Assembly (NCBI GenBank): GCA_039925965.1
Contig: JBDSXW010000045.1
Span: 36,650-100,649 of the forward strand
Reading direction: 5' to 3'
From: JAZKFT01 sp039925965
GTDB lineage: Bacteria; Bacteroidota; Bacteroidia; Chitinophagales; Chitinophagaceae
DNA length: 64,000 nucleotides
Of the stretch, positions 17,817 through 27,125 are shown piece by piece. The notes under the pieces are model-generated. The model was not told where the DNA came from, made no database searches, and saw only the letters and a program-made list of their open reading frames with translations. Every line of letters starts with the position of its first letter. Position 1 is the first letter of the stretch. Made by a program: the position numbers and the translations under genes.

Positions 17817-19148
17817 CTACACCATTGGCAGTTTGTAGCCATTCTGGTATTCCTTCATCAGGTATTTCTTGTTGATGGCATTGTCGGTAAATTGTTTTTT
17901 CTCCAGGTCCCAGAACAATTTTTGTTTGCTGCGGTATGCGATATTGCCCATTTGGGCAAGCGTAGCCACATGGGCACCTGCCTGTATCGGGCAATGGAGA
18001 TCGGCCAGGTTTTTAGATTTGACCACTCCAATAAAATTCTCCCAATGTTTATCGAGTCCATTGTCTGACGATTTAGCAAATGGTACCAACACTTTTCCCG
18101 CGTTCTTCTTCTCTTCCATTACTTCCCAACCATTTCGGTTGAGTACAAGTGTGCCGTTATTGCCAATAAATGCAATGCCATGGTCGCGGCCATAATCGCC
18201 GTTGCCGATGCCCACGGCATGATCCCAGATAATATTATAGTGGTCAAATTCGTAAAGGGCCATCAGGGTATCCGGCGTTTCATCGGCTGAGTTGGGATCG
18301 GCAAATTTACCGCCTACCGCCACGATCGAATTCGGCGTGGGTGCATTCATACCCATAAATGCATAATCTAATAGGTGTACACCCCAATCGGTCATGAGGC
18401 CGCCCGCATAATCCCAGAACCAGCGAAAGTTAAAATGAAAGCGATTGATATTGAAAGGCCTGGTGGGTGCGGGTCCCAGCCATTTTTGATAGTCTACACC
18501 GGCAGGTACGGGGCTATCCGGCTTTACAGGAATAGGTTGCTTCCAGTCGAGGTAACACCACACTTTTACGGTGCGGATATTGCCCAGCTTACCGCCATGT
18601 ACAAAATCTACCGCGTCTTTAAAATGTTGCTGGCTCCGTTGCCACTGGCCACACTGCACCACTTTGCCATACCGTTCCTGGGCGGCCACCATGGCCCTGC
18701 ATTCGCCGATGGAATTGCCAACCGGTTTTTCCACATACACATCCTTGCCCGATTCAAGGGCATGGATCATCATGAGCGCATGCCAGTGGTCGGGGGTGCC
18801 GATGATCACGACATCGATATCCTTCTGATCGAGCAGGGCACGATAGTCGCCATATCTTTTGATTTTGGAAACATCCATCTTCAGGTCTTCAAGTTCCTTG
18901 AGACGCCGGTCAATCACATTACTGTCCACATCGCAGATGCCGAGTACATTGATTCCCGGAATTTTGATGGCGGACTTCAGGTTGCTCCACCCCATGCCGT
19001 TGGCACCGATCAGGCCGATATTTACCTGGTCGCTGGGAGCGACGCGGTTTTTGAAATAAGCAAAGGCCGGGCTGTCAAACATGGAAAGCAGCAGGCTTCC
19101 CCCGGCTACAGATGCAGATCTTTTTAGAAACGAACGACGGTCTTTCAT
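17817..19148 (-). CDS. Tat-exported Gfo/Idh/MocA family oxidoreductase
   Basis: The 443-residue protein starts with a twin-arginine signal (MKDRRSFLKRSASVAGG), followed by an NAD(P)-binding Rossmann domain (VNIGLIGANGMGW ... ICDVDS) and the EKPVGNS motif (the catalytic Lys region of the family). The C-terminal alpha/beta domain has HFNFRWFWDYAGG and DWGVHLLDYAFMG. I chose ATG 19148 because it puts the RR motif at the N-terminus; an upstream in-frame ATG at 19238 would bury it. Periplasmic members of this family act on sugars, often with tightly bound cofactor, in carbohydrate-degrading Bacteroidota. It is 115 bp downstream of a pectate lyase gene on the same strand, which fits a role in sugar processing, but the substrate is not known. 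Confidence 0.9.
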   Translation of the reverse strand: MKDRRSFLKRSASVAGGSLLLSMFDSPAFAYFKNRVAPSDQVNIGLIGANGMGWSNLKSAIKIPGINVLGICDVDSNVIDRRLKELEDLKMDVSKIKRYGDYRALLDQKDIDVVIIGTPDHWHALMMIHALESGKDVYVEKPVGNSIGECRAMVAAQERYGKVVQCGQWQRSQQHFKDAVDFVHGGKLGNIRTVKVWCYLDWKQPIPVKPDSPVPAGVDYQKWLGPAPTRPFNINRFHFNFRWFWDYAGGLMTDWGVHLLDYAFMGMNAPTPNSIVAVGGKFADPNSADETPDTLMALYEFDHYNIIWDHAVGIGNGDYGRDHGIAFIGNNGTLVLNRNGWEVMEEKKNAGKVLVPFAKSSDNGLDKHWENFIGVVKSKNLADLHCPIQAGAHVATLAQMGNIAYRSKQKLFWDLEKKQFTDNAINKKYLMKEYQNGYKLPMV

Positions 19149-19263
19149 AATGGCAATTTTTTCAGTAAGAAAAATATGGCCGAATATAAAGCTTTGTTCG
19201 ATTTTTTTGTGTGGTTTCGGGGACAGCTGATGATTCAATAACCGATCTCAGTCTCCTTTACTT

Positions 19264-21045
19264 TTAATGAGCTACCAGGAAAGGATAATTAGCCGATTGG
19301 CTGCCTGCAAGCATCGTCAAAACATATTTTCCCTGCGATAATCCGGCCGCTTCCAATAACCGGCTGTGCTCGCCAGCATCCAGGCTCATGTCGCTGATCA
19401 GTTTTACAAAATGACCGGCGGCGTCGAAAATAGTCCAGGTGACGGCCGTTGTTTCCGGAAGGAAAAAATGGATGGTAGCATTGCCTTTTACCGGGTTTGG
19501 ATACAGTGACAATGCCAGTCCTTTTTTGCCGGAAATGGTTACCGATACAATCGGGCTGTATTTAAAATGACCATCAGCATCCACCTGTTTCAGGCGGTAT
19601 TGGTAGGTGCCGGATGAGAGGCTGGCGTCGGTAAATAGGTAGGCGGATACAGCAACGGTATTGCCATGGCCATTTACAAAACCGAGGTTCTGCCAGGCAG
19701 CAACAGTGGTGCCTGTTACAAATGTGCGTTCTATCTCCCAGCCCTTATTTTGTATTTCAGTGGCGGTTGTCCAATGCAGCTCAACCGTGTTTTCTTTTTG
19801 CAAAACGGTAAAAGAAAGGAGGCTTACCGGCAATGCATAATTGGTTTCAAAAGCACCCAGGTCAGGCGCTGCGCCATTATAAGGCAGACCCACATTTACG
19901 CCACCATCAATTAGATCGCTACTACTGGCCAGCATCATAAAATTGATATCCGGCAGGCTTCCATCAGCTTTCCTGGGAGCCCGCAGGCCCATGGAATCTA
20001 CCGACACGAAATCGGCCGCATTGGTTACAAATGGGCTCTGCCAGCTGTTATTGCTCAAGGTAGCTACGGCCCTGAATACATCCGTGGCCTGGCTCAGATA
20101 GGAGATACAGTTTTTTACAATCATCACTTCCCCGGGAGCAGGGTCGAAGTTGTTCATCCCAAAATTGGGCTTATTTTTATAGCCGGTACAATTGTAGAGA
20201 ATCATGGAGCCGAGGTCATTATTCTGATCGAAACCCTTGACCCGGTTAAAGGCAGACAGGCAGCGGGTAAGCGTGGCATCGTGGCGTTCCGAATTGCCAC
20301 CCATTTTAAAACCATTGCCATTGCCGGAGCTCGCCACGCCCGATTTCAGATACCCATTCATAAAACACCAGCAGCTATCGTACGTAGTTGCCGGGTTGGT
20401 GCCCAAACCGGTGGTCAGCAGGCCGTCCCAGCCATCATCGCTATTTTGCCAGGAGCGGCAGCCTTTGAAAGAGTTGCCCGTACCCACATCGAGTTTGGCC
20501 GCAAAGCCATCCGCATTGCCCTGTGCAGGATCCACATTGAAATAGGAATCGCAGTTAATCATTTGGTTGTTATTGGCGCCATTGGCCAGTTGCAGACCCG
20601 TGTCCTGGTTCTCATAAAAATTACAAATGGCTATAATATTAAAACCGCCCGAAACAAACATGCCGTTATCGCCCGCCTTGTAAAAGTCCATACCGCGAAT
20701 GGTCCAATAGCTACCGGAGAGCTCGAGCCCCCGGTTGCTGCTGCTAAATGCCATAGACGAAAAATCGAGTACTGGTTTTTCGCCGGGATAGGCCAGCAGG
20801 TAAAAGCGATTGACGGCTGTTCCTACTTTGGATATACTGATCTTGGTGCTGTACACATGGTTGCCACCGCGCAGGTAAATCGTATCGCCCGCCACAGAAG
20901 AGGAAACCCCTTTCGTGATGGTCTTGTACGGTAATTCAAAAGTCCCCGGGTTGGTATCGAGCCCGGTGGGCGAAACATAACGGGCAGTAGCAAAACCTGT
21001 GGCACAGGAAAGGACTAATAACAACAGCGACAAAATCGATTTCAT
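19264..21045 (-). CDS. Secreted polysaccharide lyase family 9 (pectate lyase) with T9SS sorting domain
   Basis: The 593-residue protein has a signal peptide (MKSILSLLLLVLSCATGFA), a right-handed parallel beta-helix and a type A T9SS tail (LYPNPVKGNATIHFFLP to the end). The helix matches PL9 (Pel9A/PelL): NADGFAAKL, NSDDGWD and GNGFKMGG. Pel9A binds calcium with Asp209, 233, 234 and 237 and uses Lys273 as base; here Asp179, Asp203, Asp204 and Asp207 keep exactly that spacing, and Lys247 matches the base with a four-residue insertion. It should cleave polygalacturonate by beta-elimination outside the cell. ATG 21045 is chosen for the signal peptide. No SusCD genes flank it. Confidence 0.92.
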   Translation of the reverse strand: MKSILSLLLLVLSCATGFATARYVSPTGLDTNPGTFELPYKTITKGVSSSVAGDTIYLRGGNHVYSTKISISKVGTAVNRFYLLAYPGEKPVLDFSSMAFSSSNRGLELSGSYWTIRGMDFYKAGDNGMFVSGGFNIIAICNFYENQDTGLQLANGANNNQMINCDSYFNVDPAQGNADGFAAKLDVGTGNSFKGCRSWQNSDDGWDGLLTTGLGTNPATTYDSCWCFMNGYLKSGVASSGNGNGFKMGGNSERHDATLTRCLSAFNRVKGFDQNNDLGSMILYNCTGYKNKPNFGMNNFDPAPGEVMIVKNCISYLSQATDVFRAVATLSNNSWQSPFVTNAADFVSVDSMGLRAPRKADGSLPDINFMMLASSSDLIDGGVNVGLPYNGAAPDLGAFETNYALPVSLLSFTVLQKENTVELHWTTATEIQNKGWEIERTFVTGTTVAAWQNLGFVNGHGNTVAVSAYLFTDASLSSGTYQYRLKQVDADGHFKYSPIVSVTISGKKGLALSLYPNPVKGNATIHFFLPETTAVTWTIFDAAGHFVKLISDMSLDAGEHSRLLEAAGLSQGKYVLTMLAGSQSANYPFLVAH

Positions 21046-21259
21046 TGGCTTACTTGAGAGTGGAAAATTATTGCATAATTGGAGATTTGGCGGGGATGAT
21101 CTACGCAATCGATGCCGTGAAGCGGAGACGCTCTAAAGTTTCGGAGAATGAGTTATACTCCATTTTTTAACTGGTGATGAACCCAATATTTGTTTCGGTA
21201 GTCACCTATCTTAGCGTTGATTGCAAACGAGCTGGCATGGCTCACTAATTAAAATATGT

Positions 21260-22087
21260 ATGGGACTATTCGACAAACTATTTGGCAAAAAAGCGGAAGA
21301 TGAGCAGCCGGAAATAAAGAGTGTCAACTCTGGGCACGAAGAAGATTGGGACTTTTATTTTAGCAACGTAGACGATATTAAAGGTTCGTTTTATCTCGAC
21401 TTAGGACTGTCGAAAATAGCGCCCGTCAGAGACAAACCAAATCTTGTCTGGATTTCAGTCACCATGAATAGCTCCCGGGAAGATGGGCTTTCTTCAAATG
21501 AAGAGTATGACATCCTAATAGCGATTGAAGACAGACTTCGGGATTTTATTTTACAAAATCACCGTTCAGTCTTTGCCGGACGTTTAACGACGGATGGTCG
21601 TAGAGACTTTTATTTTTACCTGGATGATAGCACCGTCTACGATAAATGTATCTCAGAAGCCATGGTTGCTTTCCCATCCTACAACTATGATATTGGCTTA
21701 AAGGAAGACCCGGAATGGCGGTTTTTTCTAGATTTCATGTACCCTAACCTTGGACAGGTTCGGTGCATTTACAACCGTAGAGTGATAGATAATCTAGAAA
21801 AGAATGGCGACCAATTGACAAAGGCAAGGCCTGTTAATCATTGGATATATTTCAAAAGTGAAAACGATAGAACGAACTTTCTTGCTAAAATCGAGCACCT
21901 GAAATTTGACATCATTAATGAAGATGAAAAATCAGCTTCAGGTGATTTTCCGTTTAAACTTCAAATATCACGTATTGACAACGTAGATATAGAAAGTGTT
22001 GACGAATATGTTTTAGCGTTATGGGAATTTGCAAATGAATGCAATGGCGATTATGATGGTTGGGAAACTTCTGTTGAAAGAGAATAA
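21260..22087 (+). CDS. DUF695 + RraB-like two-domain protein
   Basis: The 275-residue cytosolic protein begins MGLFDKLFGKKAED. Residues about 25-155 match DUF695 (EDWDFYFSNVDDIKGSFYLDLGL, RRDFYFYL), and about 165-270 match the RraB/DUF1260 fold (NHWIYFKSENDRTNFLAKIE, WEFANECNGDYDGWETSV). RraB regulates RNase E in E. coli; in this combined form the role is unknown. I chose ATG 21260 over 21221 because the GLFDKLFGKK start is typical. After the stop the same frame runs on for 29 more codons (to 22180), which may be decayed coding sequence. Confidence 0.85.
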   Translation: MGLFDKLFGKKAEDEQPEIKSVNSGHEEDWDFYFSNVDDIKGSFYLDLGLSKIAPVRDKPNLVWISVTMNSSREDGLSSNEEYDILIAIEDRLRDFILQNHRSVFAGRLTTDGRRDFYFYLDDSTVYDKCISEAMVAFPSYNYDIGLKEDPEWRFFLDFMYPNLGQVRCIYNRRVIDNLEKNGDQLTKARPVNHWIYFKSENDRTNFLAKIEHLKFDIINEDEKSASGDFPFKLQISRIDNVDIESVDEYVLALWEFANECNGDYDGWETSVERE

Positions 22088-22183
22088 ATAATAACAGCTA
22101 CGGGCATTGATATTGCAAATGATTGGAACACCTTCGAACCAATAATTGACAGGGCGATAAAAAATAAAATTCAGCTATAAAAA

Positions 22184-22212
22184 AAGCGCTTCCAAACGGA
22201 AACGCTTCTATA
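22184..22212. terminator. Bidirectional terminator-like hairpin
   Basis: AAGCG-TTCC and GGAA-CGCTT form a stem of about 10 bp with one mismatch, with A-rich sequence before and TCTATAAAA after. It lies between the convergent DUF695/RraB and Nfu genes. Confidence 0.55.
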
Positions 22213-22274
22213 AAATATCGTAGCTGTTTTATTAATCAACTAATAAACCAATTAACTAATCAACCAGTTCCCAA

Positions 22275-22877
22275 TCACTCTGCCTCTGCTACTACTTCCT
22301 GCACCTCAGGAATCATCCGCTTCATCATGCCTTCGATACCGGCTTTCAATGTAATCATACTGCTGGGGCAACCGCTGCAGCTTCCCTGCAGCATCAGGTT
22401 AACTTTTCCATCTTCATAGCTTTTAAACTGGATGGCACCACCGTCCATTTCCACGGCTGGCTTTACATAGTTTTCAAGCAGTTCCTTGATGCGTTTTACC
22501 ACATCATCGTCATCTGCCAGAACGGTGTTGCTGGCTTCTTGCTTTTTCATTGTTGCCACATCGTCGTCATTCACCACTACGCCGCCATTTTCCAGGTATT
22601 CCTTCATAAACTGTTTGATAGTGGGAATCACATCCTGCCAGTCTTCGGTATCGGTGGTTTTGGTAAGGGTAACGAAATTGCTGGCGATGAACACGCTTTT
22701 CACAAAAGGAAAGCTGAACAATTCCTTTGCCAATGGTGAGGGGCCGGCAAAGCTTTCATCCTGGAAATCAATGCTCTTTCCGGGATATAATAATTTATTG
22801 GCCACGAACTTCATCGTTTCCGGATTGGGGGTCATCTCGGTATATATGCTGATTACCGGGCTTCCTGTTTTTATCAT
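22275..22877 (-). CDS. Nfu-type iron-sulfur cluster carrier
   Basis: The 200-residue protein combines an N-terminal Nfu_N domain (YTEMTPNPETMKFVANK, SPLAKELFSFPFVKSVFI; about residues 10-95) with a C-terminal NifU-like domain (VKPAVEMDGGAIQFKSYEDG; about 122-195). The latter carries the CxxC cluster site Cys167/Cys170 in GSCSGCPSS. Nfu proteins carry Fe-S clusters from the SUF scaffold to apo-enzymes in the cytosol; likely clients in this window include IspG. No suf genes are adjacent. The length is normal for this two-domain form. Confidence 0.93.
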   Translation of the reverse strand: MIKTGSPVISIYTEMTPNPETMKFVANKLLYPGKSIDFQDESFAGPSPLAKELFSFPFVKSVFIASNFVTLTKTTDTEDWQDVIPTIKQFMKEYLENGGVVVNDDDVATMKKQEASNTVLADDDDVVKRIKELLENYVKPAVEMDGGAIQFKSYEDGKVNLMLQGSCSGCPSSMITLKAGIEGMMKRMIPEVQEVVAEAE

Positions 22878-23077
22878 GATCGGTCTTTTTTATGGTTGTT
22901 ATGCCGCCAGGGCGGGATGGTATGAATGTAGCATTAATGCCTGCAAGCAGCAAAAGTAACAACTTCGATGCCGTTTTAGTTGATTGCGGCAGAATGGCAT
23001 GTCGCCCCCAGCCAGAAATTTCGTTTGTCGCAAGATTTCACCCGGGCGCATTGGCCTGGCTTTGGGCTAAATGACCC

Positions 23078-23845
23078 TTACATCACGGGCCTGGCCTTTG
23101 GCGCCATCCTGTTTTTTTCGTTTTGGTGATAAATAAACGAAGACACCGCCCAGCCGCAAACCGCGCCCATCAAAACATCACTCGCCCAGTGCATCTGGTA
23201 TTGCATGCGGCTGATGCCGATACCCGTAGCCACGCCGTAACTGAGCAGACCCACCCATGGCTTTTTGTTGCTATGCAAAAAAATCATAGTCGCTGTGCTG
23301 AAAGCCACACTGGTATGACCGCTAAAGAAGCTTTCGAATTTGTTACTTTTAAATGGGCCATCCCAGTAATTGGCACCCAGGCCATTGGAGGGCCGGGCCC
23401 TGCCAAACAGGTTTTTTACAGCAAACGTAAATGCCCCGGTAAATACCTGCGCCTGCAAGTTATCCAGCGCAAAGTTTTGGAGCCGGTGGTTTTTGACAAT
23501 TGAGGCAATGCCTAATGTAACCAACGTGCTTCCCAGGGCCACCGGCGTAGATCCGATAAAGTCTCCGGCTTTGCCAAAGCCTGTCCCTTTCGCATTCCAT
23601 CTCGCAAAAGGTTTATTGATGTCTTCATCGATGCGGGTAAGGCCGGCGGTTATGGCGACAGATCCACCAAAAATGGCCCAGTCCTTTCCTTTCCAGCGGG
23701 CAGGCTGGCTTACGAAGCGGATCCCGTTGGTCCAATAGCTTTTAAAATATTCACCCGCTGTAGTAACAGGAATTGAATCGGCCGCGACCTGGCAGGACGC
23801 CGCTTGTAACTGAATTAGTAAAATACTGGCAAAAACATATTTCAT
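23078..23845 (-). CDS. PAP2-family phosphatase, exported
   Basis: The 255-residue protein has a signal peptide (MKYVFASILLIQLQAASC) and the three PAP2 phosphatase motifs: KNLFGRARP (Lys144...Arg151), FFSGHTSVAF (Ser175-Gly176-His177) and SRMQYQMHWASD (Arg213, His219, Asp223). These enzymes remove phosphate from lipid phosphates, such as undecaprenyl or phosphatidyl species, or from soluble organophosphates through a phospho-His intermediate. Hydrophobic stretches near 55-75, 100-118 and 200-232 suggest it is membrane-anchored. The ATG at 23845 gives the clean signal peptide; 13 further residues would be added by an ATG at 23884. Confidence 0.9.
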   Translation of the reverse strand: MKYVFASILLIQLQAASCQVAADSIPVTTAGEYFKSYWTNGIRFVSQPARWKGKDWAIFGGSVAITAGLTRIDEDINKPFARWNAKGTGFGKAGDFIGSTPVALGSTLVTLGIASIVKNHRLQNFALDNLQAQVFTGAFTFAVKNLFGRARPSNGLGANYWDGPFKSNKFESFFSGHTSVAFSTATMIFLHSNKKPWVGLLSYGVATGIGISRMQYQMHWASDVLMGAVCGWAVSSFIYHQNEKNRMAPKARPVM

Positions 23846-23967
23846 CGAAATGAAAGTAAGGGAATGCCCTGATATTGGTAACATTCAAAGCCGCTAAACT
23901 TGCGGCAATTATCCCGATCGGATCGAATGGCTATCTATATGCGTCTTCCACCGCAAACCTATTCTTG

Positions 23968-24690
23968 TTAAGGCGCCCCGTTAATTACCCAAGTGGCAAA
24001 GGTTTCACTCACCTTCCAATTATGGGCCATATATTTCTGAGGCTTGGCGTACACATACTGCACAAATTGCAGCAGGTCCGAAGCTTTTGCGACTTGCATC
24101 ATAGCAAACAGCCGTTGCCCCTTGTATTTTCCTGTTTTTATTTCCTGGTCCTGGCTGTTCTCCTGCTTCACCATTTCTGCTCCGGTATAACGAATATCCC
24201 CTGCCATCGCCTGCGCCAGGTCTTGGGTGGGATAGGCCGCGGGGTTTTGAAGCATGGCGTTGCGGTCGTAAAACAGGCTGTCATTTACCGTTGTAAGTCC
24301 GATGGCCAGGCGGGCCATTTTAAAAAACACGCTGTCTTTGCCTGGCGGTTTTAGCGGTACGAGGAACATGGCTACGTCGCCCTGCAGCACTTCTTTTCCT
24401 TTGGTGATTGAAGCGGTAAGCTCCGCCTCCTTTTTATTGATCCTGCTCAGCGTGCCGGCGCCGATAGTTACAATGCTGTCTCCTTCCTTGTGCCAGGCAC
24501 TTTGTACAATAAAAGTCTGGTTGGGCTTTATTTGAACACAAACGGGTTTATCCACGATGAGGTAATATTTGGAACCTTCCAGATGATCGGGTTCAGAATT
24601 GATGGGGAGCGCTACCAGCTGCCGGCCATCTTTGCGGGGCTGGGCCAGTATCGCCAGGGGCATCAACACAATGAAACACAGTTTTTTCAT
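23968..24690 (-). CDS. Secreted protein of unknown function
   Basis: The 240-residue product has a signal peptide (MKKLCFIVLMPLAILA, cut before QPRKDG). The mature part has an N-terminal beta-rich region (KYYLIVDKPVCVQIKPNQ, SIVTIGAGTLSRINKKEA) and a helical C-terminus ending in WVINGAP. I do not recognise the family. It lies 122 bp from the PAP2 gene, same strand, with no terminator seen between them. Confidence 0.7.
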   Translation of the reverse strand: MKKLCFIVLMPLAILAQPRKDGRQLVALPINSEPDHLEGSKYYLIVDKPVCVQIKPNQTFIVQSAWHKEGDSIVTIGAGTLSRINKKEAELTASITKGKEVLQGDVAMFLVPLKPPGKDSVFFKMARLAIGLTTVNDSLFYDRNAMLQNPAAYPTQDLAQAMAGDIRYTGAEMVKQENSQDQEIKTGKYKGQRLFAMMQVAKASDLLQFVQYVYAKPQKYMAHNWKVSETFATWVINGAP

Positions 24691-24890
24691 GTCGGTAGAA
24701 ATTGAGGCAATAAATTTCCTGATTATCCCGGCCCGGCATATACCAACTGGTACGGATTTTCATTTCGGGCGCGAAAGGATGTAAGTTCCTGGTTAACCAT
24801 ATAAGTAATGTAAGGACATGTAAGTTGACGAGATGATGCGCTATTCTCGACTGCTGAATCCTGTAGGTACGGGGCCAATGTTGCTGCCTC

Positions 24891-25074
24891 TAAAAAACCA
24901 CTGCCGGTGCTTCCCTATACATTTAAACAGCCCTTATATACCCTCATATTCCTTATATGGATTAAAAACGGTCCTCATATTCAATCCTGATGTGATAAAA
25001 AACCGCTGCTGGTGTCCCCCAATACATTGAAACAGCTCTTATATGCCCTTACATTCTTTATATGGTTAAAAAAC
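24891..25074. repeat. Imperfect ~79-bp direct repeat, 105 bp apart, in the 24.69-25.11 kb spacer
   Basis: The 424-bp spacer between two divergent genes contains two copies of a ~79-bp segment, starting at 24891 and 24996. Both run from TAAAAAACC through CTGCYGGTG, CATT.AAACAG and CTTATATG to CYTTATATGG and a run of A. The copies differ at roughly one base in five or six and have no long ORF. The rest of the spacer shows no gene; it must hold the promoters of both flanking genes. Confidence 0.7.
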
Positions 25075-25114
25075 TCCCCTGCATGCCTACATTTGCCCGG
25101 CCAAAACTGTAATC

Positions 25115-26380
25115 ATGAGCCAGCCCCATTTGTCGCAACTTGCTGAAACACTAATAGGAAGTGAAATCGTAAAACTTGGGAATGTTATCCGCCAGCGGAT
25201 CAGCCAGGGTGAAACGATCTATAACTTTACCATCGGAGATTTCAATCCCAATATCTTCCCCATCCCCAAAGAACTGGAGGAAGAAATCATTGATGCCTAC
25301 CGCAGCCATTACACCAGCTACCCCGCCGCCGACGGCGAATTGGAATTACGCCAGGCAATTAGTAATTTCTTGAAAACTAATGAAGGCCTTGATTATGCGG
25401 TGGATGAAATCCAGATCGCTTCCGGTGGGCGACCGCTGATTTATACCATCTTCCGTACAATCGTAGATAAGGGCGATAAAGTAATCTATGCTGTTCCCAG
25501 CTGGAACAACAACCATTACACGCATATGACAGAGGGTGAGCATTGCCTGATAGCAGCAACGCCGGAAAACCATTTTATGCCGACGGCGGAAGACATTGCC
25601 CCGCATATTGCCGGCGCGACCCTTTTATGTCTGTGTACCCCGCAAAACCCCACCGGTACTACACTTACAAAGGATACCCTTATAAAAATCTGCGAACTGG
25701 TATTAGCAGAAAACGCCAGGCGTGGCGACGGCGAGAAGAAGCTATACCTGATGTTCGACCAGATGTACTGGACGCTTACCTACGGTGATATTCAGCATTA
25801 CAACCCTGTAACCCTTTTCCCGGAAATGAAGGCGTATACCATTTTTGTAGATGGCATCAGTAAGGCTTTTGCTGCTACCGGCGTACGCGTGGGCTGGAGC
25901 ATGGGCCCGGCGCCGATTATGGCCAAAATGAAAGCGATCCTCAGCCATCTTGGTGCCTGGGCGCCAATGGCAGAACAGAAAGCCGTAGCCAAATACCTGC
26001 CACAACAGGAAGCCGTTACTCAGTACCTGGCACATTTTAAAACTGAGATTGAATACCGGCTCCGCAATATCTACAATGGGATTATGGAACTGAAAGCCCA
26101 GGGCCATGCTGTGAACGCCGTAGCACCACAAGCAGCAATTTACTTAACCCTCTGGTTTGATCTAACAGGCCGCGTAACCGCCGAAGGAAAGCTCTTAGAC
26201 ACGCAGGAGGATGTGACCAGCTACCTGCTAAGTGAAGCCAAACTGGCAATCGTGCCTTTCTATTGTTTTGGTGCCGAACGTACCAATGCCTGGTACCGGT
26301 TGAGCGTGGGCACCTGCAAAAAGGAAGAGATTGGTGCGATGCTGGATCAGCTGCGGGAAGCACTGTGTAAGTTGTCCTGA
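25115..26380 (+). CDS. Class I PLP-dependent aminotransferase
   Basis: The 421-residue protein is a fold-type I aminotransferase: FTIGDFNP (residues 38-45), YPAADGELELRQAI (69-82), Asn178 in TPQNPTG, Asp215 in YLMFDQMYW, the PLP Lys250 in VDGISKAFAATGVRVGW, and the carboxylate-binding Arg near the C-terminus in WYRLSVG. These enzymes use aspartate, aromatic amino acids or similar. The substrate is not clear from the motifs; the SKAFAATGVRVGW core is like aspartate/prephenate-type aminotransferases. It stands alone, with 159 bp to the next gene. Confidence 0.9.
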   Translation: MSQPHLSQLAETLIGSEIVKLGNVIRQRISQGETIYNFTIGDFNPNIFPIPKELEEEIIDAYRSHYTSYPAADGELELRQAISNFLKTNEGLDYAVDEIQIASGGRPLIYTIFRTIVDKGDKVIYAVPSWNNNHYTHMTEGEHCLIAATPENHFMPTAEDIAPHIAGATLLCLCTPQNPTGTTLTKDTLIKICELVLAENARRGDGEKKLYLMFDQMYWTLTYGDIQHYNPVTLFPEMKAYTIFVDGISKAFAATGVRVGWSMGPAPIMAKMKAILSHLGAWAPMAEQKAVAKYLPQQEAVTQYLAHFKTEIEYRLRNIYNGIMELKAQGHAVNAVAPQAAIYLTLWFDLTGRVTAEGKLLDTQEDVTSYLLSEAKLAIVPFYCFGAERTNAWYRLSVGTCKKEEIGAMLDQLREALCKLS

Positions 26381-26539
26381 ACGGCAAAAATGCCACGAAA
26401 AGGAAGTGCACTTTGAGAAGCGGTACTAACGGGAAGCTGTGAGGTGGAAGAACGGGAGCTTTATCTCTGGAGGTTCTTACACCATGTTCTACTAATTAGC
26501 TGAACCTTTAAACCTACGACTTTAATCTTTCACCGTACT

Positions 26540-27064
26540 CTAAAAATCTGCCAGCGCTCTCGCCTGCTCATCCATTAGTTGCCTTATAAATTCGTCATGT
26601 ATTTCGCCTTCGGTAAAATTCTTTTTCATGAAGGGGATCCGCACCATCAGGCTGAGCACGTTGCAGCCGAGATAATGAAATACATCTGTGAGATGGCTTA
26701 GTGCATACGCCCCGCCGAGTACGCCATCGCTAATACCCACAAAGGCAGCTTTCTTTTTACTAAGGCTGTTAGGCCAGCCCAGCCCATCGATAAAGGTCTT
26801 CAGCACCCCGGGAAAAGAGCCGTTGTACTCCGGAACAATAAATAAAAATTTATCCGCGGCATCCATCCGTTCTTTACTCACATTAAACTCACTGTTTTTT
26901 CCAGCGTTTTCGTACAGGGCACTGAAGGCAAAGTCTTCAGGCAGGTGTTCCAGACTCAGGATATCACTTTCCATATCCATTCTTTCCAGCAGCAGTTTAT
27001 AATATTCCGCCACTTTATAGGTCTTGGAGTTTTTACGGTTCGTGGTGGCCACAATTAAAATCAT
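26540..27064 (-). CDS. NADPH-dependent FMN reductase family flavoprotein
   Basis: The 174-residue protein has the flavodoxin-like fold of the SsuE/ArsH/chromate reductase group: N-terminal ILIVATTNRKNSKTYKVAEYY (FMN phosphate loop), FIVPEYNGSFPGVLKTFIDGL (family signature) and FVGISDGVLGGAYALSHL. Such enzymes reduce free or bound FMN or quinones with NAD(P)H in the cytosol. It is a single gene, facing glpD across a 328-bp divergent spacer filled with inverted word-like repeats. Confidence 0.9.
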   Translation of the reverse strand: MILIVATTNRKNSKTYKVAEYYKLLLERMDMESDILSLEHLPEDFAFSALYENAGKNSEFNVSKERMDAADKFLFIVPEYNGSFPGVLKTFIDGLGWPNSLSKKKAAFVGISDGVLGGAYALSHLTDVFHYLGCNVLSLMVRIPFMKKNFTEGEIHDEFIRQLMDEQARALADF

Positions 27065-27125
27065 GTCTCGCTTCTTTAATTAGCGATACAAGATACGGGG
27101 CCTTTCTTCAGTTCCTGTGTTCGTA

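Noticed and set aside
17817..21045. A full polysaccharide utilisation locus
   Set aside because: There is no SusC/SusD pair, hybrid two-component system or other carbohydrate-active enzyme next to the PL9 gene; the TonB receptor at 11.3 kb is in another transcription unit and orientation.
22892..23074. 60-residue rightward ORF between Nfu and PAP2 genes
   Set aside because: No conserved features; it overlaps the Nfu promoter region.
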